Below, one piece after another: positions 21,300 to 32,598 of a stretch of 64,000 nt of DNA; the first letter of the stretch is position 1, and every line of letters starts with the position of its first letter. The position numbers and the translations under genes are program-made. The stretch lies in assembly GCA_022266195.1 (NCBI GenBank), contig WHVY01000003.1:2170001-2234000 (forward strand). The letters are read 5' to 3'. The notes under the pieces were generated by a model. The model was not told the DNA's origin and did no database searches. It worked only from the letters and a program-made list of their open reading frames with translations. This DNA is from Tetranychus cinnabarinus (Eukaryota > Arthropoda > Arachnida > Trombidiformes > Tetranychidae).

Positions 21300-24020
21300 A
21301 TGGTAATTTCAAAAACGACTACATTTTATTCGGATCGGTCATCATTTCAGGAGGATGCCTCTCAAGGAAACAGGCTTGCTTATGGTGTTACTGCTAAACC
21401 TTCATTTGGAATTACCTTGGCTCTAGGATTTCAGGTAATTTTATTTATTAAGACACTAAAATCAATTACGATTTAAGTCAAATTTAAGGTTTTTGTGTTA
21501 ATTTATCCTTTTTTCATTTTGTCGTGATTCCTAATTGCTATGTCTGACCTATCGAAAACAATTTACACTGTATTGCAGCATTGTGTGTTTAACCAGCCAT
21601 TATCACCACAACCCGTGTCTTTTTATGATGCTAACAGAATTTTATAGCTGAATTTGGGAATTTTATGGCCTATGTTTATATGATTTCACCTCATCTTTGT
21701 ATTGACGACAATGATCCTGTAAGAGGACACATACTATCAACATGTTTTTTTGTTGCTGGCTTTGCGTCTCTTCTCATGGCTACATTTGGAGTCAGGTAAT
21801 GATCATGCATCTTCCATTACGTTAGCAATTATATGATGAAATAACAACATTTTAATAGTTCCTTGTTTCTTGAATTACCTCAATTTTTAAACTCTAACTT
21901 TTTTTTACATTAGGTTACCTGTTGCTCAAGGAACTGCTTTTTACTTTCTTTTACCTGTTATTGCTTACTTTGAATCATCAAATGATACATGCTCAATCTT
22001 AAGAAAACAATTTAATGGAACAATACCGATGGATAGTCCAGAATATCGCGAAGCTTGGACACAAAGAATTCGAATAGTTCAAGGTTCTATTCTGGTTACT
22101 TCATTAACTGAAGTAGTCATTGGATTAACCGGTTTAGTTGGCTTTTTATTTCGTTACATTACCCCATTAACAATGGGCCCAACTGTGGTACAACTTGGTA
22201 TTTCCTTGACACCAATGGCTGCTGAAAAGGCAGGCCAAAATTGGATCATATCAGGATTGTAAGTAACTTTGATTAGTTTGACCTACAGCATCTCAATGTA
22301 TGTTACTGAAGTGTCTTCATTCACAAAGTTGCTTGAACTGAATTGCTTTTGTTGTATGTGAATGATATAATTTGACGCTATTTAATCAATTATCCATTTT
22401 TCATCCACCAGAACAATTATTATGATCACAATACTATCGCAATACATGACCAATGTATTTATCCCGATACCAAGAATATCAAAATCTCGAAATAATCGTA
22501 GATTTCGGAGTTTTTATGTTTTTAAAATGTTTGGTGTAAGTTCACAAATAATATAATTATAACGACTAGACATCTTTACAAAGATTAAACTTAGCGATTA
22601 TCAAGAATTTATCTTTCAAGCTTGAGGCGATAAATGAAAACTTGTATTTCAATCTACATTGGAAAGTTCATTTGAAAATAATTTTGTAAACAAATTTCCT
22701 TATTTTGTCAACTTGCAAACAATTTAGCTACAAAAATCCAATGTCAAATTGGAAACTTGATTCCATTCTCACCCAATCGAGTTTGATGCTGCTATTTTAA
22801 ATTGATATGAATGATCAACTAATTTATTTTAATTTAGTCATTAGTAAATATATTTAAGTCCTTTTTTCATTTAATTAATCAAATTAAGCGATTTTAGTAG
22901 ACACTAATATAATCAGTAGTGATAGTAGTAAAGTCAATTCTACGAAAAGTAAATTGCAATTATGCTACTTTATTTTTAGAACGATTTGGGCAAAGAATGT
23001 TTTGAATTAATTTAATGATTATGAATTGTTGAAACCTGTCTAAATTTTCATCTCTTTTTATCTGAAAATTTTTAGATTCTCCTGTCTATTTTAATTGCTT
23101 GGTTTGTTTGCTCGATGGGAACACAATTCAATCTATTCAAAGAAGATGATCCAGCTCGAACGGATAAAATTGTTGGTAATCCAATCTCAGATTCAGCTTG
23201 GCTCAGGATTCCAACTCCTTTTGAATGGGGCACACCAATATTTTCATTATCTGCAATTTTAGTTGCTTTTACTGGTCTGCTGACGTCAATGTCGGATAAT
23301 ATTGGTGATTATTATGCTTGCTCTGCTGTATCCAATTGTCCACCACCACCAATTGCTGTTATAAATCGTGGTGTATTTATTGAAGGCATCGGCAGCATTA
23401 TATCAGCTCTTTGGGGTGCTCCAACAGCACTTAGTTCCTACAGCTCAAATATTGGAACTATTACGATAACCAAAGTTGCCAGTCGTCGCGTTACTCAAGT
23501 CTTTGGTCTTTGGCTTATCGTATTTAGTTTTTGTGGTAAATTATCTGCCATATTTGTTTCCATACCTGATCCAGTAATGGGTGGTGTATTTTTCGTCATG
23601 ACTTCCATCATCATTGCGGTTGGTTTCAACATTCTTAAAGACATTGACTTCGAATCACCTCGAAATTTATACATTCTAGGAATTTCGGTCACCTTAGGAT
23701 CAACTATTCCAACCTTTTTCACAGCTAAATCTAGCAACATGCATAACAATTTTCAAAGTTTATCCTGGCTTTTGAACAACGAGACTGTTCAAACCTTACT
23801 CTCAAACGGGATGCTAGTCACTGGTATAATTGGCTTTATCTTAGACAATACTGTTCCTGGAACTCGTAAAGAAAGAGGTTTACATGGTAGAAACCTTAGA
23901 TCAGGAGTTGTATCATCTGAAACTTTTCACATCTACAAATTACCTTGGAATATGGATAATTGGCTGAGAAAATGTTTTCCGTTTTTACCGATTTATTTGA
24001 AAAAAGACACAACTTTATAA
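21300..24020 (+). CDS. SLC23 family nucleobase/ascorbate transporter
   Basis: Five exons, 21300-21434, 21638-21795, 21914-22258, 22412-22535 and 23076-24020, join in frame to 568 aa. Many hydrophobic helices are visible. Family landmarks are CIDDNDPV near the first helices, LPVAQG after exon 2, GPTVVQLG, FTGLLTSMSDNIGDYYACS, the NAT signature SNIGTITITK (378-387), and DNTVPGTRKERGL near the C-terminus. These match vertebrate SVCT proteins more than bacterial UraA, so a Na+-coupled plasma-membrane carrier for ascorbate or nucleobases is likely. The residue before NIG is Ser, where human SVCT1 has Pro, so the substrate is open. An AATAAA lies at 24276. Confidence 0.9.
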
Positions 24021-24478
24021 TCATTTAGATATTCAAATTTGTTACTTTAATTCCCATTGAATGGGCAATGTTGTAATTTAAAAGGTTTCAACTAAACTTA
24101 TATTAGGTGACTAAAAGATAGTTTAAACTTGATTCATGTTACATGAACTTGAAAAATTAGAATAATCAAATATAAGTTAAACCAATTTTTAATTTGCTTT
24201 CTTTAAATGAATTTTCATGTGTCTTCCAGAAGGTTTTATCTTAAGCTTAAATTATGGCTTGATAGATGGCAGTTCAATAAACTTTTCCTATTTGTAAGTT
24301 TTGATAAACCTCTCGAAACGAAAAATGAATGAAACTTATTTAACGTTGACCTCCCAGTTATAAACAGTCAACTTTAAGTTATCCAATCCATCATTCAGTG
24401 ACAACCCTTTATTCTTGATTAGTTCAAACTAAACATTTAAAATTTTTCTGTGTGATTTGTTTTCTTTACAACTGTGAA
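24021..24478. other. Spacer between SLC23 and F-box gene
   Basis: 3' UTR of the SLC23 gene up to the AATAAA at 24276-24281, then the short promoter of the next gene. No further feature seen. Confidence 0.5.
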
Positions 24479-26659
24479 ATGACACCAAAAATATTTCAGA
24501 TGAAATACGATGAAAGGTAAGTAGCGTTATTTGGAGCAATCTTCATTTTAGATGAAGTAGTTTCAGTTAATATTTACAAAATAGACTTTTCATGTACGCG
24601 GTAAATGTATAAATAATTTATCTTTATCTTTCCTTTTCCATCGTTTCTTATGTTATGTTTATTTACATTGTAATCGAATAATAATCCATCCAAGACAAAT
24701 CGGTATAAATCATCTTCCAGATGAAATATTGGAAAAAATATTAATCGAGGCAACCATCAATCTTGAAGGATCTATGATGGCGGCTGCTGGTTAGTTAACA
24801 GTTTTCCCTCTTTTGTCTGCTTGATCTTGTTACTCACCTCTTTATCTACTTATGCCAATGTTTATTTCTTTTAATGTGATTTTTTGTTCTCTTACTTTCA
24901 TCTGGTGTATCTTTTGTCTAGTTTGCAGACGATGGAGACGAATAATGGCAACGAGGTTATCTATGGTAAAATATTTACTACAAGACCAATGGTCAATTGA
25001 CAGTGGACATTTACTTGATGAAGGTAAATTCACAGAATAATAAACCCTTAAACCATTGGATCTTATTAACTCATCATGTGTCCAATGCATGAGACTTTTT
25101 TTAATGATATAGAGAACTAGTAAAATTACTTTTCTCTTCAAGATACCACTTGAAGTGGAGTTCTTGAAAACCTTGAACATTGTTAAACTTCCATAAAATA
25201 ATCTTGATAGCTCTTACAAATGCATGGCAATATCTTTCAAATCATAATAATGTTTACAATTTTTCGCCATTCTTATGCTTTAGTTTCCAACATTAATTTC
25301 CGTTTCTTTGGTTTTCTGTTTCCAGGGCAAATATGCATCCCTAAAGCAAGTTTCTTGTTTCTCCACGAAAATGGATCTCATCCTGAAATTTTAAAAACAT
25401 GTCTTGAATGGCTTCCCAATTTAATGGTAAATATCGGTATGGTCAAGTTCCGGTCTTCAGTATATCCTCTATTCTGTTATCCAATCTAAAATATTTTTTC
25501 TATCTTTTTAATCAACAGGTGATTGAGGTTTGTAGGCCTGATACAAGAGATGAAGAGGAAGCTCTTCTTCGATGTATCGCTTCAAAGACAAATATTGTAG
25601 GCTTTTTCTGGTACCCTAAATATAACAGAAGTCAAGGAGCAGCTCATATACCTGAAGTTCAGTTGACCAATATAGACATGGTAGCAATCTTTGAGGAGCC
25701 ATTTGCATTGACACACACAACTCTATTTTACTGCTGCCACCAATCTCTTAGCCAATTGTATATATCCAATGAAAATTGGTCCCCAGCAATCATATTACCA
25801 CGTTTCTGGAACCTACGACGACTTCATATGCTCTATCATGACCGTTAGTATAGATTAATGAATTTGATTTTTTAGTCGTGATTACAACAAATATTACCTT
25901 TTCTTTCAATTATTTAGGGGAAAACATCTATCCTCGATTATTAGCTTATAGTGGACCTGTCTTGTATAAACTTGAGATTCTGGAGCTTTCTTTTGCAGTC
26001 GAGTCCATGTTTGATCATTTAACTCACTTACTCTTATTTTGTCCAAACTTGAAAAGTTTATTCCTCCAAATTGAAGGCGGACATTATAATTTAGATGATC
26101 TTTCAAGTAATCGCAGGTTTTTTGAAACTGTTGAAAACCTTATCATAGAAATAAGTAAATCTTGGGTAAGTCTATCAGCTTTACTTAAAACAATGACACT
26201 TGTTGACTGATATTTTCTTATTTTCCTTAGGTTTCGCACTGTAAATTGGATGATTGGGTATGCTTCATGGAACTTGTTAGAATGTTTCCTAATTTAAAAA
26301 ATTTGGGCCTTCGAAATGTACACAATCTGACTGAAGACCTAATTGTCTCAGCTCTTCAATGGTCCTTCAATTTAAAGCTACTCGATATCAAGGTAAAAAC
26401 TACTCCATCGTCAGGAAACGATTCATTTTCTTCCGAGCCTTCAATCAAGGCTGAAAATATTGCTTCGTGTTTCTTTTGGCGCCATCGTCAACGTATAACG
26501 TGTATTGTAAGACCATACGAAGATGACTACGAAAGTGTCTCTGTGCAAACGGGAACTTGGCATATTAAAGAAGGATTTGATTTCATGACTCATGTTTTCC
26601 CACGCAATTTCTCATTCAGTCCAGTGTTCCTTGTTGATTATAATCCTTGTGAGGATTGA
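24479..26659 (+). CDS. F-box protein with leucine-rich C-terminal region
   Basis: Seven exons, 24479-24516, 24695-24789, 24922-25023, 25326-25426, 25519-25843, 25918-26165 and 26231-26659, give 445 aa. An F-box-like segment lies near the N-terminus (about 17-55): LPDEILEKIL, then VCRRWRRI. The rest contains irregular leucine-rich stretches (LTHLLLFCPNLKSLFLQ, MFPNLKNLGLRNV) as in FBXL-type substrate adaptors. Such proteins dock to Skp1-Cul1 ubiquitin ligases through the F-box; the target is unknown. All splice phases agree, which supports the model although no close orthologue is recognised. An AATAAA is at 26813. Arthropod genomes often carry expanded families of this sort. Confidence 0.7.
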
Positions 26660-28460
26660 TATTGTTAATATAATTTACCTTAAAAGTTTACTCTGAAATC
26701 ATCTTACGGCATCAACAACTTTCATAAGCTAGCGTCTCACGATGTCGAACCATTAAATTGTAAATTAATCTCGTTTTGTTATCCCCTGAAATTTAATTAC
26801 ATCAAATGACTCAATAAAAAATTTAACTAAATAGAGTTATTATTTTCTAACTGGAATAATTCAACTGTCAACAATACATAACATCTCAAAAATAATCGAC
26901 TAGTTTTAACTTTAAGAGTTAGATAAACAGTTTCATTTGAACTGGAATTTATTGTATTAATAATAATAGACTCCCGTAACATCTACAGTGCTATCTCATA
27001 TCGTTGAACCATATCTCGAAGTTATGTGATAAAACACTCGGTTTCCCTCGACGTCGACTTTTTCCACAACATTTACCACTTTATTTTCCATCACTTTTTA
27101 AAGGGTTTTTTCCACTCATCTTTCCCCCCAGATTTCAAGACTTTTGAAAATAGTCGATATGAAATTCCCGATTATCGAGAGTGGAGAAGAATTTCGTGAG
27201 TTTGGTGAATTTAAGTGGTGGAAAGAGCCGATCTCGCTCCAGCCTCGTTTACAAATAGATGTAACAGTAATCAGTGGTGATTAGGAATCGACTGGCACTT
27301 GATTGCCGCATGATGAAGATGATGCATGCACTTGATGACTCGAAAATTGAATCTTGAATTAATATTTAGGAGACTACTTTTATGCTGATCATTTTTCTGG
27401 AACCTTTTTCATAATGTAATAAATCAACAATTTATCATTTTATTTAAAGCTGAGAAAGTTGAATCTCACAAATATATAGTTTTATCTTTAATATTTAAAC
27501 CAATCGACGACGGCAAAATAATACAAATAATCTAATTCACATGTGCTATTAAATCAGTACCGAAATTGTCAATAAACTGAAAAGTATTTTTTCATTGATC
27601 AAATGGATAACGTAAAAGACGAATAAGAAGATCATAATCAGTTCAGATCAAAACAAAGTCTTAACCTTCTTATACTTTAATGATTTCCTATTGAAAGCAA
27701 TTGAGATACAATTGAGCTTTATGATAAGCTCATGATTGATAGCTGATTATTAATTAAACTATGTGTGTGGTAATTTATCAATCAGTGGATTTTGAGCTGA
27801 ACAAAGTATTAATAGTGTGAGCATAAAGATTGGCAGCCAAAGACATAATCAATCGCAAAATCAAGTTGAAAATCTCAGACAAAATACTTTAATTGTCTCG
27901 ATTTCCCTCAAACATTTAACAATCAAAACTACGTATTAAGTCTGTAAAAGATCAGTAGATTAGACAATTGAAATGAAGATTCTTTCCTTTTGAGTAATCA
28001 ACTCATGAACTATTGTAGGCTAGAATTTTAAGACAAAATTGATTTCTGAATCAATCTATTAAGAATGAAATCCACAAATTGTCTGTCAAATTATTAAATT
28101 TTTCCAAGTAGGTTAAATTAATAATATCTAATCAAATAAAAGAGCTAAGAATCAATATACATTAATTTCATTATTGATAATAAACGCAATAGTAAACATT
28201 GATGAACATTAAAAAGTATTTTTTCCTTATTATTTTTTGCAAATCATTAAAAGTAACTCAAAATTGGTTCAACTATGCAATGAAGATTTCAAAATATGAT
28301 AATTTATAAATTAATCTGAAAGACGATATTGAAACAACTGTCTAGTAACGTAAATAGACGAAGACGAAATTTAAAACAATTTCCAATCCCAATTACAGCA
28401 TGAATTTAATAATCTCAAGAGCAAAACATTAATTTTACAGTTTGCGTATTATTCAAATAG
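26660..28460. other. 1.8-kb intergenic region
   Basis: AT-rich. A 42-codon open frame at 27160-27288 (MKFPIIESGEEF...) has no support. No repeat family, RNA gene or exon recognised. Confidence 0.4.
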
Positions 28461-28463
28461 CAG

Positions 28464-28479
28464 CCAATTAATATAAAAG
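28464..28479 (+). promoter_or_regulatory. CCAAT and TATA box of the small secreted protein gene
   Basis: CCAAT at 28464-28468 and TATAAAAG at 28472-28479 lie 88 bp before the start codon at 28567. The position fits a TATA-driven promoter with a ~60-nt 5' UTR. A strong TATA box suits a highly expressed or tissue-specific secreted product (inference). Confidence 0.65.
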
Positions 28480-28566
28480 GGTTGACAGAATCAAAAAAAT
28501 TCAGAGTAGACTATTTTGATCAGATAGTTTGAGCTGTAACATTAATCTAACTTTCCTCAACTCAAA

Positions 28567-29424
28567 ATGATTCAATGGACTTCAATTTTCTGCTTTTTAG
28601 CATTGTGTGCCACCTTAACATACGCCGATATCGGAGGTGCTGTTGCTGGTAAAGTAAGCAAATGTGCTGCATTAGCAAACGAAGCAAGTAAGTTAAGATT
28701 TAAAATTTTCTTGTAAATTTTTGTGAACATTTTGGAGTCAAGATAATGATTTTTAATGTAAAATGATTGTAAAATATTAAACTCTCATTTTCATCTTCTA
28801 GAGGCCAAAATGGCAGATGCTAAAGCTGATGGTAATCAAGCAATGTGTGCCGGTAAGTAATTGATATCCTAAATATGCGAAACATATGATGGAGTTGTTT
28901 TCATTATTTAATTTTTTATTTAGCAAGCAAATCGGCTGAGATGATCATGGATGCCTTCAGTAAGTTTACTTCTTATACAATTTTCGCTTTCGTTGTGTGC
29001 ATTGATATTGATTAACATTGATTTTAAATTTTTACAGAGGGAACAGAACTGGAGAAAAGCTGTACACCAGATTGTGAAAAAGTCATGACCATGGCCAAAG
29101 GTAAGGTTCAATTTTTGAAGTAGCAAATGTTAAATATGATTTTGTTTTAATTTTGTCTCGAAATAAACAGAGGATGAAGAAGAAGCCAAAAAGGCATTCG
29201 CCGAGGAAAAGGAACAATTGTCCATGAAAGAGTGGGAACAGAAGATGCAAAAGAAACATGAGGAGATGAAGAAAAGCAACCCTGACAAAGTCAAGGCGTA
29301 CGAAGCTGAATCCAAGAAGTGTCAAGATTGTGGAAAGAAACACTTAGCAGAAATTGAAAAGAAGTGCGAAGAAATGAAAGCAGACGCAATGGTTAAAACT
29401 GTGAGATCCACTTGTGGTTTTTAA
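28567..29424 (+). CDS. Small secreted Lys/Glu-rich protein with eight cysteines
   Basis: Five exons, 28567-28687, 28802-28852, 28924-28959, 29038-29100 and 29171-29424, give 174 aa. A classic signal peptide (hydrophobic core IFCFLALCATLT, likely cleavage near residue 21, after TYA) is followed by a charged, largely helical chain with eight cysteines, including CTPDC and CQDC pairs. All introns are phase 1, and the three inner exons are 51, 36 and 63 nt (17, 12 and 21 codons), so they can be skipped or duplicated without a frameshift. The last exon is rich in E and K (a heptad-like KEWEQKMQKKHEEMKK stretch). No family is recognised; a secreted, possibly salivary or haemolymph protein is only a guess. 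AATAAA at 29616. Confidence 0.75.
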
Positions 29425-30256
29425 AACAATCAATACAATCACAATGTGTTTATTTTTGTAATCAACTTTCTTGTTGTTACATATTTAAAATGTTAAATTT
29501 CTTGACATGAAACTTTCAAGATTAATGAAAACTATAGTTGACAAACCAGATTTTTTGTTGCTATTTCAGCATGTTTATATAATTGTTGATCTAATTGGGA
29601 TCAATTTATCCATACAATAAAATTTTGTTTTCATTTGCATAAGCTTTAGTCTTTAATTCATTTTTGGAACTTTAGATTGGTATAAAAGGTCTATTGGTAC
29701 ACGAAATAAGCTTCAATGGATCTAAAAACATTACGGCTGTTTGCATTCTTTTATTTTCAGACTTGATAGATCCATTTTTCAATTTGAGTATGTAATTTTC
29801 GAGGAAAGATACGTTCATCTAATTCTCTTAATACAAAGGTATCAAATCTTTAGAATACAAAAATGCCAAAGAATAATTTTGTACACAAAATAGTAAATAA
29901 ATTTTAAGTCGGACTAATGAAGAGTAACTGCTTTTGGTTGATAATATCCGATAGACATCAGATAATGCTATTTTAAGTTTAATTTTCAACCAATGAGCCA
30001 ATTTTCGATTCAAAACTTGAGAATAATAATGATTCGATTATACGTTTTTACAGACTTATGCTTTCTTGACTTCAATTCCTATTCATAATTTAATGACTGG
30101 ATAGATTCTAAGTAAAAAAAAGAAAGATAACATTAGATTATTTTTTAATCATATTAATACAAAAATCAAAATTATGTAAATTTAAATAAATAAGCTAATT
30201 ATTTGAATTACTTTTTGGTTATATAATAAATAGTCTTATTTAAAAATTTACCTCAC
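29425..30256. other. Convergent spacer
   Basis: 3' flanks of the secreted-protein gene (AATAAA 29616-29621) and of the minus-strand Nepro-like gene. AT-rich; nothing else seen. Confidence 0.45.
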
Positions 30257-31486
30257 CTATCTACTCAACAAAGAGTTAACTTTATTCTTGATCTTTCTTA
30301 GTTTTGTCCTTCTGCTCATTAGTTTCATAATTTCAAATGACTTGTATTTCGTCAGACTCGGTAAATGCCTTTCCCTCATTTTGCTACGATTTTTAGTCAG
30401 TTCAGAATCGGAGTTACGCTGCGGTATCTTTGATACAGACGTGAGTCTGTCAATATCATTCCGATTAAGAGCTTCTCCGATATCTTCAACCATGAGAATG
30501 TCTTCTTCGTCATCAAGTTGACCTAAACACTTTGCTTCCAGATCTCTTAGAGGACCATCAGGGATTGATATATCACTTTCCTGTGAGAATGGATGGAGGT
30601 AAGAAATATTAAAATGAGTTTTTGGCGAAATAGAATCAAAAAGTAGATACTAACATCAAGTAATTCATTGTTTTTACATATTTTGCAAAATTCGATGAGA
30701 CCACCATGTAGATCGGCAACGTAAATCAACAGAGCTCGACAAATAACACTACAAGAGAAACGGAAAGTTCAATTAGGTAAGTAAACAAATTGTGGAAGTA
30801 AATTAAACTACATACTTTAACCGTGAGATTGTGGATAGTGCAACAACAAAATGTGGAATCATATGTCCAAGCCTCAGCCAAAGCATACAATGACTAACAG
30901 CATAGGATGAATATTTACAGATTTTGTCAAGTATATCAGCTAAATGCCTCAACTCTTTCATAACTGTTATCACAGCAACTCCTTTAGGTAACTCGATATA
31001 CTTGTTACCATCGTACTTTAAGCTAGATTAAAAAACACAGATGTAAGATGTTGGACAATGTGTAAAGGATGAAGACGTACCTGAGAAAAACCTTGCACTC
31101 TTTTTCCAGGATTTCGGTTATATTTAATTCTAGATATTGATTTATAAGACGGCGTACCTAAAAATGAAAAGTTTAGTTTAAAAGTTGCCTGGTGAACATA
31201 TGTTTATAGACATACCTTTTTGAGAAGTGAACTAACTTTCGCATTTCTCAGCCTAATACTGATTTTTTCCAAATTTTTTCTAAAAATTGCTATTTCGGTC
31301 ATTAAACACTGATCCTGAGAAAGTGAAATTAAATTTGTAAGTGAATCCTTGATGAGATTATCAACAACTGTAGGGAAGATAAAAGAAGTTATTCAGTAAA
31401 TTCAGAAGTTATTATCCATTGGTAATTTAGAAAGCACCTTTTTTCAATTTGGATCCACAATAGTCGTCCCAATTGTATGAATCCAT
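30257..31486 (-). CDS. Nepro/Rmp1-like helical nucleolar protein (tentative)
   Basis: Six exons, 31486-31438, 31367-31216, 31157-31081, 31022-30816, 30748-30655 and 30580-30257, join in frame to 300 aa. The chain is mostly alpha-helical. A basic helix (IFRKNLEKISIRLRNAKV), VRRLINQYLELN, and a hydrophobic C-terminal bundle (MLWLRLGHMIPHFVVALSTISRL) resemble the Nepro N-terminal domain shared by nucleolus and neural progenitor protein and, more distantly, the RNase MRP subunit Rmp1. An acidic linker (about 193-225) and a strongly basic tail (KLRKIKNKVNSLL) follow, typical of nucleolar proteins. The exon chain is well supported; the family call is from remembered pattern and is uncertain. Confidence 0.6.
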
Positions 31487-32598
31487 TGCAAGCAACAAAT
31501 CTAAAATATAGAAAACACAAAAGATTATTAATCTCTAAGCAGGTTAAATGCAAAACCAACCAAAAGACAGTTGCTAAGACAAGGAAAGCAATGGTCATTC
31601 AGTTCAAGATTAAGCCAAATGAGATTAGCTAACGATCACACTAAATAAACATTTAGCTAAGGATAGCAACATGATTATTATTGATATTAGTCAAACATGG
31701 GGCCTAATCATAAGAGTGATTTTACTAAGGGGCTGCCCATTCAGTGTACTTACGTATCAAGTTGCCCAATGCTTGTAATGTTAAGATGATTAATTAAAAG
31801 AAATCAACGATCACAATGATAAGAAATTGAAATGGTGATTTAAATAATTTGCACGAAATTGGAAAAATGAAACAACTTTATAAACACCTCTTAACAGGAA
31901 TAAAACCACATGGTTTAGCTTAATTTATAAAGGAGAAAGCCACAGAAGAATAATAAACAAAGAGTCAATCATATGTTGAAGAAGTGGCGAAAGTAATCTT
32001 TATCACTTTTAGCTTTAATTAAGAACCTATAGATTTTCGGTAATTATAGTTGACTATTAACTGCTTTAAAAATTCAGAGATTAGTCAATTATGATTAAAA
32101 ATGAGCACTGTAATAATTATTAATAACAATCAACAGATTTAAAGGTAACCTAGTAACTTGCAGGTGGAAAAAAGAGGAACTATGTTTTAAATCAGGCTGA
32201 ATTCATTAGAAATGAGAAAAATAATTGTTAATCACTTTTAGAAAATTTAAATATTGTTAAATGGGTTAACATTAAAGTATGTGAGTTGGCAGAAAAAACT
32301 GAATAATTAAAAAATGGCCAATTGTAACTTTTAATGTTAAAAAAGTCAAATTAGATTTTTTTCAAAGTTAAATTTGGCGCTTCTCAATTTTAGTAGGAAC
32401 TCTCGTTATGCTTTTGATAAATGTACCGGTTTTGTTTGCCTCTCTTTTGGTTGAGGATTAACGAGTAAAGATTTAATTTAATTTACCCATTGAACGATGT
32501 GTATTTATTTAAATTGTCTAGTCCATCTAACATCTTTTTGCTTCCTTTTTCAGTAATTTTTCGATTTCAGATGTTGACCTTTCCTGTTTCAAACAGTT
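31487..32598. other. Divergent spacer, Nepro-like gene / RING-Tudor gene
   Basis: 1.1 kb between two divergent genes, AT-rich. Possible acceptor-like TTTCAG sites lie just before the ATG at 32599 and may mark a 5' UTR intron. No other gene recognised. Confidence 0.4.

Noticed and set aside
27160..27288. 42-codon ATG frame (MKFPIIESG...) in an intergenic region
   Set aside because: No signal peptide, no splice partners, no recognisable family. This length is expected by chance.
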